A stretch of DNA of 7,843 bases, from assembly GCA_004293295.1 (NCBI GenBank), contig RDYC01000294.1, positions 1 through 7,843 of the forward strand, in the 5' to 3' direction. Source of the DNA: Bacteroidota bacterium (GTDB taxonomy: Bacteria > Bacteroidota > Bacteroidia > UKL13-3). The position numbers and the translations under genes were made by a program. A model generated the notes under the pieces. That model was not told the DNA's origin, made no database searches, and saw only the letters and a program-made list of their open reading frames with translations. Numbering within the stretch: the stretch's first letter is position 1; the number at the start of each line of letters is the position of its first letter. Below, piece by piece: positions 1-7,217 of this stretch.

Positions 1-97
1 CGGCTTGAGGCAAAACAATAGGTGTTTCAGCCTTTTCGCAGGATATAACCACAATAATCAGTAGTGGAAGTAATATGTTCTTTATGTTGTTAAGCAC
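1..97 (-). CDS. Lipoprotein, N-terminal part only (runs off the window)
   Basis: Thirty-two codons are visible before the window edge. They begin with GTG at 97 and encode a short polar N-terminus (MLNNIKN), a hydrophobic stretch (ILLPLLIIVV) and a lipobox V-I-S-C with the acylated cysteine at residue 20. The mature part starts CEKAETPIVLPQA. This is a clear signal peptidase II lipoprotein signal. The frame has a stop upstream and no ATG, so GTG is the only usable start. It overlaps the end of the TonB-dependent receptor gene by 8 bp, which suggests translational coupling and the third place in the same operon. Function cannot be read from 32 residues. By context it is probably an accessory outer-membrane or surface lipoprotein for heme or iron uptake. 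A second, lipid-anchored HmuY-family protein is a reasonable guess, because some members begin with a similar proline-rich segment after the cysteine, but this is inference. Confidence 0.72.
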   Translation of the reverse strand, partial: MLNNIKNILLPLLIIVVISCEKAETPIVLPQA

Positions 98-2123
98 GTG
101 TTTTGTTAAAAGTATATCTCAATGAAATAAAGTAAGTTCTTCCCATAGCAATAACCGCATTGTTTGTAGCATTCATATGCACACCTGAAGCCAAACTTGC
201 TTGCACATTATGCACATCAAATATATTCTTAACGCCCATCGTTACCATTAATTGTTTCTTAAAAAAAGGTTGAGATAGCGTTACATCAAACAACTCAAAC
301 TGATTTATATATGATAATTGAGCGGCATTGGTGATATAATTGTATTGATAAGCTTGAAGCCTGCCATTATATTTATAAAAAAGCGAAAGCGAGGTGTGTT
401 TTTTAGGGTGAGTTACACTGGCATTAAAACGATACTCATTGCTATAGAAGAATACATGATTGGCATGGTAAGAACTATTTCTGCCTGTTCTGGCATACCC
501 AAACTGTAAGGAGTAAATAGGGGTTTTATATTCTGTTAAAAGATTTAAACCTTTGCTGGTAAAAGAGGCAATATTAGTGTAGGAGGCATGAAGACTACTC
601 ATGTCTAACATAACCAAATCAATCATATTATTAATGTGGTTATAAAACACACCTCCCTCTGCTCTAAACAAGTGCTTTTGCTTGGTTACTTCATAAGTTA
701 AAAAAGTTTGAATATTATCACTGGTTTCAGCATTTAGCTCAGGATTTCCATGGATATTGTGGCTGGGGTCTACAAAACTTAAGTGCATCTCCTTGAGTGT
801 AGGCGCCCTAAATCCTCTGCCATAAGAGGCTCTTAAACGTAAGTTAGATAACACATCCCACTTAATATTAATTGAAGGGATTAAAGGAGCGTTGAAGCGG
901 CTGTTATAAGTTGCCCTAAAACCGGGTCTTAACGTAAATCGCACGTGAGGCTTGTATTCAAAGCTGCTAAAAATGCTCATGTCAGTAATCTCTTGGTGAT
1001 TATTTGCGATTCTTTTTCCGGTGGCTTCCTCATGACTAATTTCATACCCAACTTGGTAGTTAAGTTTCGCGCCTATTTTGTTTTTTGCTAAGGTACCCCG
1101 GCTCATAAACAGTTGAAAAGAATTGGTATCACGATGTTCTGGCTCATTGGTCATTTCCTCCGCTAATGAAACCAAATCCTTACGCATGGTATATTTATGC
1201 CTGCGGTAGTTATTATACGAAACAACAACTTGAGCATGATGGTTGCGGTTGATTTTTTTGTCGTAAAATAAAGTGTTTGTTATACGCAGGGTTCTATAAT
1301 ATCCATCTAATCCATAAGCATAAAATGGTGTGATTGTGCCGCTGTCCCTATCAGTAACAAGTTCGTTGAAATAATTATTTTGTAACCTGATTTTACCCAA
1401 TTTGCCTTCATAAGTAATGGTAAAATCTGCAAAGTATTGCTCACGCGGTTTCCAAGTTCTATACCTTGTTTCGTTCGACCTAGGATCATAACCCGCGAAA
1501 AAATTTCGTCCCAAAGAAAACAGCATGCCTAATTTTCTCCTGGATAGGTTAACACCTGCATCAATATTGTATTGTCCAATTGATTCGGCATATGTTCCTG
1601 TATAAACTTGCAGTTGTTTTTTTAGGGGTTTTTTCATGATCACGTTAATAACCCCCCCCAACGCGTCAGTTCCAAAATTTACACTCATAGGCCCTTCCAC
1701 AATTTCAATCCTTTCAACATTGGCCAAGTTAATTTGGGTTAAATCAATATTACCGCCTTCTCTTCCAATAACAGGAACGCCATCAATTAAAATTTTAATA
1801 CTTTGACCGGTAACGCCTTGTATGTTAACGCTGCTTCCTAAAGAAGGGTCTTGATTAACCCTGATGTTTAATTCATTGGCAAGCACATCTCTTAAACTAA
1901 CGGCACCTTGTTGTTGTATGCGTTTGTTATCAATAATTTTAACTTTATAAACACTTTGTTGCAAGCTAGTTTCTCCATATTGACCGGTAACTACTGCATC
2001 ATTAAGTAGTTTATTCTGTATCGAATCTGCAGGTTGTTGCGCACCTACCTTCATAAAAACTAAGCCAAGCACCATGGTTAATATGGTGCTTGGTTTTAGA
2101 TATTTTAAAAAGGTACAATGCAT
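90..2123 (-). CDS. TonB-dependent outer-membrane receptor, HmuR-like (probable heme uptake)
   Basis: This is a 677-residue outer-membrane beta-barrel receptor that imports a ligand using TonB energy. A signal peptide covers residues 1-28, with cleavage likely after VGA. A TonB-box-like segment DAVVTG lies near residues 42-47. The plug domain runs to about residue 165 and includes ILIDGVPV and the EGPMSVNFGTDALGGVINVI signature (about 143-162); the barrel fills the rest. A FRAP motif (438-441) and an NPEL motif (460-463) flank an HNIH cluster (455-458), an arrangement seen in heme/hemoglobin receptors, although FRAP/NPxL also occurs in other TonB receptors. There is no N-terminal carboxypeptidase-like domain, so it is not SusC-like. 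The ATG at 2123 is preferred over a TTG at 2153: the latter overlaps the preceding gene and adds ten aromatic residues before the signal peptide. It lies 19 bp after the HmuY-like gene, which supports heme as substrate. Family is certain; substrate is inferred. Confidence 0.93.
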   Translation of the reverse strand: MHCTFLKYLKPSTILTMVLGLVFMKVGAQQPADSIQNKLLNDAVVTGQYGETSLQQSVYKVKIIDNKRIQQQGAVSLRDVLANELNIRVNQDPSLGSSVNIQGVTGQSIKILIDGVPVIGREGGNIDLTQINLANVERIEIVEGPMSVNFGTDALGGVINVIMKKPLKKQLQVYTGTYAESIGQYNIDAGVNLSRRKLGMLFSLGRNFFAGYDPRSNETRYRTWKPREQYFADFTITYEGKLGKIRLQNNYFNELVTDRDSGTITPFYAYGLDGYYRTLRITNTLFYDKKINRNHHAQVVVSYNNYRRHKYTMRKDLVSLAEEMTNEPEHRDTNSFQLFMSRGTLAKNKIGAKLNYQVGYEISHEEATGKRIANNHQEITDMSIFSSFEYKPHVRFTLRPGFRATYNSRFNAPLIPSINIKWDVLSNLRLRASYGRGFRAPTLKEMHLSFVDPSHNIHGNPELNAETSDNIQTFLTYEVTKQKHLFRAEGGVFYNHINNMIDLVMLDMSSLHASYTNIASFTSKGLNLLTEYKTPIYSLQFGYARTGRNSSYHANHVFFYSNEYRFNASVTHPKKHTSLSLFYKYNGRLQAYQYNYITNAAQLSYINQFELFDVTLSQPFFKKQLMVTMGVKNIFDVHNVQASLASGVHMNATNNAVIAMGRTYFISLRYTFNKTRA
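2065..2093 (-). promoter_or_regulatory. Hairpin in the early coding region of the TonB receptor mRNA
   Basis: A perfect 11-bp inverted repeat (2065-2075 with 2083-2093, arms CCAAGCACCAT and ATGGTGCTTGG) encloses a 7-nt loop. In the receptor mRNA it starts about 30 nt after the ATG, within the signal-peptide codons. It is followed after 4 nt by a run of five U residues (CTTAGTTTTT). The layout resembles a weak intrinsic terminator or attenuator, or a translation-tuning hairpin, between the first and second genes of the operon. Only the repeat is seen; the role is inferred. Confidence 0.35.
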
Positions 2124-2142
2124 GAAGTAAAAATAATAAACG

Positions 2143-3417
2143 TTATTCAACAACTAAACGACTTGTTTTGAATCCTTCTGTTTGCACAAAATAAATGCCT
2201 GGCTTTAAGCTGCTAATATCAATAGTCATATTGCCGCTTCCTAAAGTTTCTAATTTCAATTGACCTGTTATGTCGAAAAACTGCACTGTAGAAAGTGTAC
2301 TGCCAAGTGAAACTTGTACCGATTGAGAGGCAGGATTTGGAAATAACTTAATACTTGGGATGTTAACGTTGCGTTCAAATAACCCAACAAAATCAACTTC
2401 CTGTTTTTTGTAAAAAGTAATTGTACCTGTTGAAGACCCACTGAAAGATCTAAAGTTTAGGCGATATTGTCTGTTATTGGTTAGTTTAACAAAATAGGTT
2501 AACGAATCCTCCATTACGAATAAGGGTTGGCCAGGTCCGGGATTAATTTTCCAGTCAGTACCAATGGTATTGATTTTTCGGCTGTAATTGGCATTTTTCA
2601 CTTGAGCTGAATCCTCAAATACACCCCACACTTCAGCCGTTTCAGTATTTGGGTGTTGCAAAATACCGGTTGTGTTCGAGAATATTGTTTGTCCAAACTG
2701 GGTGATATAAGTCGCATAGCGGGTAAACAACAAATCCCAGTTGGTTGGCTCTCTATCAATAACCGTATTGCTAATCATGTTGTAATAGGCAAATAATTTA
2801 CCGGCAAAATCTTTTTTGTTAATAGTTACCGTATTGCTGTCACTACCATCCAAATTGGCAATTGTAAATACCCATTGGGTATCAAACAATAGGCGGTTAA
2901 TCCTGATTTTTTTAAATGCAGAATCCATCGGGATGTTATTTACAGTTTTGGTTAAACGCACCAAGTAAATTAACCCATTACCCTCTATGTGATGCGTTTG
3001 TTGGCTATATGTTCCCCATCCGTAAAAAAATGGATTGGAAGATAAAATATAATCTGCGTTAAACGCCCCAACATCCCAAGAGGTGTCACTATTATGAGGC
3101 CTGTTCCATGTTTTATAACCGGTAGTGTCAAAACTAGCCCAATTGGTTTGAGTTGATTTATAGAGTTCTGTATTCCTCGATTCATTTACCAAAATAGTGG
3201 TTGAGCGCATCACATCCATTGGCGGCTTTGCGTTTCGCACAGCAAACGCAATATGCCAATTATTGCCTGCCACGCTTGCAACAGTGCCGCTTTGCATGCT
3301 ATAATAAACATCGTTTCTGTATGCATTTCCAAGCACCGCACTATCGTTTGCCGCAGTCTGAGCCATTGCCATTAAATGCATAAAAATTAAGGTAAGGGGT
3401 AGAAGTATTTTTTTCAT
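2143..3417 (-). CDS. Secreted HmuY-like protein with T9SS type A sorting domain
   Basis: This 424-residue protein is exported by Sec and then secreted by the type IX system; it probably binds heme at the cell surface and hands it to the neighbouring receptor. Residues 1-19 are a signal peptidase I signal ending AMA before QTAAND. The middle (about 30-340) matches the HmuY pattern I recognise: VYYSMQSG (37-44), WHIAFAV (54-60), TTILVN (73-78), SDTSWDVGAFN (110-120), ANLDGSDSNTVT (187-198), FAYYNM, DREPTNWDLLFTRYATY (221-237) and TIGTDWK (284-290). Residues 358-424 form a type A C-terminal sorting domain: FPNPAS, a beta-rich middle with FDITGQL, LKPGIYFVQTEG and a basic end. HmuY of Porphyromonas gingivalis is a hemophore but is a shorter lipoprotein; this one would be attached through its sorting domain instead. 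Heme-ligand residues cannot be assigned by eye; the HH at 142-143 is one candidate. The start is the only ATG giving a complete signal peptide. First gene of the operon. Confidence 0.85.
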   Translation of the reverse strand: MKKILLPLTLIFMHLMAMAQTAANDSAVLGNAYRNDVYYSMQSGTVASVAGNNWHIAFAVRNAKPPMDVMRSTTILVNESRNTELYKSTQTNWASFDTTGYKTWNRPHNSDTSWDVGAFNADYILSSNPFFYGWGTYSQQTHHIEGNGLIYLVRLTKTVNNIPMDSAFKKIRINRLLFDTQWVFTIANLDGSDSNTVTINKKDFAGKLFAYYNMISNTVIDREPTNWDLLFTRYATYITQFGQTIFSNTTGILQHPNTETAEVWGVFEDSAQVKNANYSRKINTIGTDWKINPGPGQPLFVMEDSLTYFVKLTNNRQYRLNFRSFSGSSTGTITFYKKQEVDFVGLFERNVNIPSIKLFPNPASQSVQVSLGSTLSTVQFFDITGQLKLETLGSGNMTIDISSLKPGIYFVQTEGFKTSRLVVE

Positions 3418-3440
3418 GTAATAATTTGGTTTATGTTCGA

Positions 3441-3460
3441 TTTATTTACGTACAAATAAA
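3441..3460. promoter_or_regulatory. AT-rich imperfect palindrome upstream of the hmuY-like gene (possible operator)
   Basis: Seven-base arms TTTATTT and AAATAAA are separated by six bases (ACGTAC). The palindrome ends 23 bp upstream of the HmuY-like ATG. On the minus strand its right half reads TTTATTTG, one mismatch from the Bacteroidota -7 element TAnnTTTG, so a repressor bound here could cover a promoter. No TTG at the right spacing (17-19 bp) was found for the -33 element. A metal- or heme-responsive operator is plausible for this operon, but the sequence does not match a Fur box I can name. Confidence 0.3.
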
Positions 3461-3514
3461 CACCAGTAGATTCAACTAAGTCTTACGATTAACTGTCTTT
3501 TACGCTATTATGAC

Positions 3515-3536
3515 AAATCAGCTTTTTTGCTGATTT
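3515..3536. terminator. Terminator-like hairpin in the divergent intergenic region
   Basis: Perfect 8-bp arms AAATCAGC and GCTGATTT enclose a loop of six T residues. On the plus strand the T-run of the right arm continues for two bases (TTTTT at 3534-3538). In shape it is a small intrinsic terminator reading rightward. It is oddly placed, because both neighbouring genes are transcribed away from it, so it lies in the leader or promoter zone of the YfhO gene. It may instead be an attenuator, an operator, or the end of a small RNA. Confidence 0.4.
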
Positions 3537-3634
3537 TTATTAGCTTTTGGTGTGATGTATGTCATGTTTTTAGCGTAGAGAATTTTAATTATCCCTATAA
3601 AGTTTATATTCGAAACCATAATTAGCATTTAAGC

Positions 3635-6082
3635 ATGGACTTTCGGACATTTTTTAAGAGCAATACTCCGCATATCGTTGCGATATTGGTTTGTTTTATT
3701 GTAATGTTAGCATACTTCTCTCCCATACTTGGGGGTAAGGCACTTAAACAGTTTGATGTAAAGCAATGGCGGGCAGCGTATCAAGAGATTCACTTGTTTG
3801 AGCAAGCCTCCGGGGAAAGAACTTATTGGACCAACAGTATGTTTTCAGGGATGCCTACTTATTTGATTGGAGCTAGCTATAGTTACAACGTTTTAGGAGT
3901 AATCAATTTTTATCTTGGTAAAGTTTTAATGGGAGACCCCCTTCATACCATGGTCTTATTGTATTTATGCTTTTACATTGCATTAATAGTTTTTGGCGTA
4001 AATCCTTGGTTGTCAATAATAGGGGCGTTGGCTTTTTCATTTAGCTCATTTAACTTAATTAACTTGGATGCCGGGCATGCCACCAAAGGATTAGCTATTG
4101 CCTTTATGCCATTGGTTTTAGGAGGCATTAAGTTAGTGCTTTCCAATAAACGTTTACCAGGGGCTGTAATGGTTGGATTTAGCCTGGGCTTACATTTAGC
4201 TGCCGGTCATTTACAAATCACCTATTACCTGTTAATGATGATTTTAGTTTGGTTATCTTTTGAGTTTGTGATAGCAATCAAGCAAAAGCTATTGGCCAAC
4301 TTAATCAAATCTTATGTATTTATTCTTATAGCTGCATTATTGGCGGTTGGAACAAACATTACCAATCTTTTAGTAACATCCGAATACACTAAATTCACGA
4401 TACGTACTCCAACAGAATTAAAACGTGCGGAAAAAGAAGCTGGTGAGGATACCAAAAAATCAACTGGTTTAGATAAGGATTATGCATTTGATTACAGCTA
4501 TCAGGTAACCGAACCATTAACAGCACTTATTCCTAATTTTTATGGAGGAGCTATGGTTGGAGATGCTAGTAGCCAAGCAATTATGGCTAAAGAGTTTAAG
4601 GCAGCCGGGTTACAACAAGCAAAAGAATTAGCCAAGGGGCTTCCCTCTTATTTTGGCGATCAACCTTACACAGCTGGACCAAGTTATTTCGGGGCAATTA
4701 TTTGTTTCTTATTTGTATTAGGTTTATTCTTAATCAAAGGGCCTCAAAAATGGTGGATAGTTGTGATTACAACGTTGGCCATTTGCTTAACTATGGGTAA
4801 AAATTTCTCGTTATTAAGCGATTTCTTCTTTTATTATGTTCCATTATACAGCAAGTTCCGTTCAGTAACATTTATTTTTGTGATTGCACAAACAACATTT
4901 CCATTATTGGGCTTGTTGGCTTTAAATGAGCTTGTTCAAGGTAAGTTAAACAAAAATGAAGTAACAAAGGCCCTATATTACAGCTTAGCCATAACTGGTG
5001 GTATTTGTTTACTGTTTGTAATTATGCCTCAATTCATTTCAGTAAACAGCGATGGTACCGATAAGCAATTAATCCAATATAACTACCCAATGGATGCGAT
5101 TTATTCTGCACGTGCGGCAGTTAGGCAAATGGATGCGCTGAGAAGTTTATTTTTTATTGTGCTTGGTTTTGGTGTTATCTGGTTCTATTTGCAAGGTAAA
5201 CTAAAAATAAATTACTTAGCAGGTATATTGGCATTGCTGGTTATCATTGACTTATGGGGGGTAGATAAAAGATTTCTGAATGATACTGATTTCGAAAAGA
5301 AAAAGAAAGAAGAAGTAGTTGTTGAAAAAACACCCGCTGATGAATTTATTTTACGAGATAAAGATCCCCATTATCGGGTATACAATACCACACAAAGGTT
5401 AGATCAAGATGCTTTAACCTCATACTATCATAAATCAATAGGTGGGTATCATGGAGCCAAACTTCGCAGGTATCAAGAACTCATACAGTATCAGATATCT
5501 CAACAGAACATGGAGATATTTAATATGTTAAATGTTAAATATTTTATCATTGGGGATAGCCTCAATAACCTATATCCCCAACAGAATACCAACGCAAGAG
5601 GCAATGCATGGTTTGTAAACAAACCGGTATTTGTTGATGGTCCAGATGCTGAACTTGACTCCTTAACCGGATTTAATGCGGTGCAAACTTGTTACATTGA
5701 TAAGCGCTTTAGTGACCAATTAATTGGCTTAACCATACTTCCGGATTCAGCCGCATCCATTAAGCTTACCTCTTACGCACCAAATAAGCTAACCTACCTA
5801 AGTGAAACGTCAACCCCTCAATTGGCGGTGTTTAGCGAAATTTACTACGACAAAGGTTGGAATGCATATATTGACGGAGTTTTGGTGCCACATTTACGTT
5901 GCAATTATGTGCTAAGAGGGTTAAGAATTCCGCAAGGTAAGCATGAAATTGTGTTTAAGTTTGAGCCGGAAGTTGTAAAAACGGGAGAAACCATTTCATT
6001 AATATCTAGTGTTTTGTTGTGCGGAGGAGTGCTTGCTTATTTGTTAAGTTACTTTATTCAAAAACGAAAAAAAACAGCATAA
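3635..6082 (+). CDS. YfhO-family multi-pass membrane protein
   Basis: This 815-residue inner-membrane protein belongs to the YfhO family (GT-C-like fold). Members in Firmicutes act in glycosylation of cell-wall or lipoteichoic-acid polymers; the substrate in Bacteroidota is not established. A first membrane helix (about 12-31) is followed by a loop with FDVKQW (40-45), where Asp41 is a candidate acidic catalytic residue as in GT-C enzymes. There are then about ten more hydrophobic segments between 105 and 545, with the conserved HATKG (148-152). A lysine/glutamate-rich stretch (554-565) leads to a soluble domain (about 570-780) carrying family hallmarks FSEIYYDKGWNAYIDG (733-748) and LRGLRIPQGKHEIVFKFEP (760-778). 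A last helix (787-807) ends in a basic tail QKRKKTA. Length is normal and no frame break is seen. The gene lies alone on its strand after a 217-bp divergent region, 65 bp before the threonine dehydrogenase; co-transcription is possible but unproven. Confidence 0.9.
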   Translation: MDFRTFFKSNTPHIVAILVCFIVMLAYFSPILGGKALKQFDVKQWRAAYQEIHLFEQASGERTYWTNSMFSGMPTYLIGASYSYNVLGVINFYLGKVLMGDPLHTMVLLYLCFYIALIVFGVNPWLSIIGALAFSFSSFNLINLDAGHATKGLAIAFMPLVLGGIKLVLSNKRLPGAVMVGFSLGLHLAAGHLQITYYLLMMILVWLSFEFVIAIKQKLLANLIKSYVFILIAALLAVGTNITNLLVTSEYTKFTIRTPTELKRAEKEAGEDTKKSTGLDKDYAFDYSYQVTEPLTALIPNFYGGAMVGDASSQAIMAKEFKAAGLQQAKELAKGLPSYFGDQPYTAGPSYFGAIICFLFVLGLFLIKGPQKWWIVVITTLAICLTMGKNFSLLSDFFFYYVPLYSKFRSVTFIFVIAQTTFPLLGLLALNELVQGKLNKNEVTKALYYSLAITGGICLLFVIMPQFISVNSDGTDKQLIQYNYPMDAIYSARAAVRQMDALRSLFFIVLGFGVIWFYLQGKLKINYLAGILALLVIIDLWGVDKRFLNDTDFEKKKKEEVVVEKTPADEFILRDKDPHYRVYNTTQRLDQDALTSYYHKSIGGYHGAKLRRYQELIQYQISQQNMEIFNMLNVKYFIIGDSLNNLYPQQNTNARGNAWFVNKPVFVDGPDAELDSLTGFNAVQTCYIDKRFSDQLIGLTILPDSAASIKLTSYAPNKLTYLSETSTPQLAVFSEIYYDKGWNAYIDGVLVPHLRCNYVLRGLRIPQGKHEIVFKFEPEVVKTGETISLISSVLLCGGVLAYLLSYFIQKRKKTA

Positions 6083-6147
6083 CATTGGTTAAACTAATAG
6101 CTAATTCAATAATAGTTTTATCAATACCTTATAGTATCATATAAAGA

Positions 6148-7101
6148 ATGATGAAATCAGAAAAAATCTTAATAATAGGCTCACAAGGGCAAATTGGATT
6201 GGAATTAACAACCGAATTGCGAACAATTTATGGCGAAGATAATGTAATTGCCAGCGATGTGAAGAGACCTACAGAAGTGAGCGGTTTATTTGAGGAATTG
6301 GATGTGATGAATAAACAAAAGTTTGCCGACATTCTCAAAAAGCATGGAGTCACTCAAGTTTATTTATTAGCTGCGTTGTTATCAGCAACTGCTGAACAGA
6401 ACCCGCGTTTAGCCTGGGATCTCAATATGGAGGGGCTTTTTAATGTATTGAATGCCGCCAAAGAAGGTATTATTAAAAAGGTTTATTGGCCAAGTTCTAT
6501 TGCCGTTTTCGGGCCCAGCACACCTAAGAAAATGACACCCCAATACACCATTATGGAACCAAATACCATCTATGGAATTAGCAAACAAGCAGGGGAGCGT
6601 TACTGCGAATATTATCACCAAAAGCATGGTGTTGATGTGAGAAGTATCAGGTACCCGGGTTTAATTGGATACAAGTCGGCTCCAGGTGGAGGAACAACAG
6701 ACTATGCGGTACATATCTACCATGAAGCATTGAAACAAGGTACTTATGAGTGTTTTTTGTCAGCAGATACTGAATTGCCCATGATGTATATGCATGATGC
6801 GCTAAAGGCAACCATCGGATTAATGGAGTCAACTGCTGAAAAGGTAAAAATAAGAAGCAGTTACAACGTAGCCGGTATGAGTTTTAATCCACAACAGGTT
6901 GCAGATGAAATAGCAAAACATATCCCTAATTTTACCGTGACTTATAAACCGGATTTTAGACAAAAAATCGCTGACAGTTGGCCCCAAAGCATTAACGATG
7001 AAGAAGCAAGAAGCCATTGGGGATGGAAACCGGATTTTAATTTGGCTCAAATGACCACCGATATGCTCGAAAATCTCAAGAAAAAGACAACTTCGGTTTA
7101 A
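6148..7101 (+). CDS. tdh: L-threonine 3-dehydrogenase, short-chain dehydrogenase (epimerase-like) type
   Basis: This 317-residue cytoplasmic enzyme is predicted to oxidise L-threonine with NAD+ to 2-amino-3-oxobutyrate, the first step of threonine breakdown to glycine and acetyl-CoA (or aminoacetone). It is the extended-SDR form known from Flavobacterium and from animal mitochondria, not the zinc-dependent E. coli Tdh. Seen: NAD-binding GSQGQIG (11-17); Asp37 after the second strand, favouring NAD over NADP; the serine site SSIAVFGP (116-123); the catalytic pair Tyr142 and Lys146 in YGISK; and two stretches diagnostic of this subfamily, RYPGLIGYKSAPGGGTTDYA (168-187) and TELPMMYMHDA (208-218). 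Length is full. Two ATG codons stand in tandem at 6148 and 6151 after the A-rich AAAGA; either may be used. The usual partner, glycine C-acetyltransferase (kbl), is not in the window. A strong hairpin 55 bp after the stop ends the unit. Confidence 0.92.
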   Translation: MMKSEKILIIGSQGQIGLELTTELRTIYGEDNVIASDVKRPTEVSGLFEELDVMNKQKFADILKKHGVTQVYLLAALLSATAEQNPRLAWDLNMEGLFNVLNAAKEGIIKKVYWPSSIAVFGPSTPKKMTPQYTIMEPNTIYGISKQAGERYCEYYHQKHGVDVRSIRYPGLIGYKSAPGGGTTDYAVHIYHEALKQGTYECFLSADTELPMMYMHDALKATIGLMESTAEKVKIRSSYNVAGMSFNPQQVADEIAKHIPNFTVTYKPDFRQKIADSWPQSINDEEARSHWGWKPDFNLAQMTTDMLENLKKKTTSV

Positions 7102-7156
7102 CAAGAATAGACTAAACCCGCAGGCCAATTAATAACCTGTGCCAATACCATTGCTA

Positions 7157-7201
7157 ATTAAGCAAAGAAGCCGACTTTAAAAGTCGGCTTCTTTGCTTAA
7201 T
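7157..7201. terminator. Bidirectional terminator between convergent genes
   Basis: A 45-nt palindrome has arms of 21 perfectly paired bases (7157-7177 with 7181-7201) around TAA, and a further T-A pair can form at the centre. The GC-rich core GCCGACTT/AAGTCGGC is flanked by AAAGAA/TTCTTT, so each transcript ends its stem in a T-rich stretch although there is no separate U-run. It lies 55 bp after the threonine dehydrogenase stop and 16 bp from the stop of the oppositely oriented acyl-CoA dehydrogenase fragment, the expected place for a shared terminator. Confidence 0.85.
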
Positions 7202-7217
7202 CCTCTTCTTTATTCAA

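Noticed and set aside
318..509. Small open frames inside the large genes, such as 318-509 plus, 3201-3383 plus, 6409-6627 minus and 6829-7128 minus.
   Set aside because: They lie within genes with clear family matches, lack recognisable domains or signals, and are shadow frames.
2124..2153. Upstream TTG start for the TonB-dependent receptor, giving 10 more residues.
   Set aside because: It overlaps the preceding gene, uses a rare start and puts aromatic residues before a normal signal peptide. ATG at 2123 gives a standard 28-residue signal.
3548..3566. CRP/FNR-like site TGTGATGTATGTCATG upstream of the YfhO gene.
   Set aside because: Only the left half fits TGTGA-N6-TCACA; the right half has mismatches. 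Such half sites are common by chance.
3580..3634. Possible YfhO promoter with TATATTCG as -7 element.
   Set aside because: One mismatch to TAnnTTTG and no TTG at the expected upstream distance, so support is too weak to annotate.
5294..5330. Lysine/glutamate-rich, purine-rich stretch in the YfhO gene as a possible repeat or insertion.
   Set aside because: It reads as a charged linker before the soluble domain, in frame and without a duplicated unit.
6083..6147. Promoter or terminator in the gap between the YfhO gene and the threonine dehydrogenase.
   Set aside because: No stable inverted repeat was seen, and the nearest TTG and TAGTTTTA are 25 bp apart, too far for the consensus.
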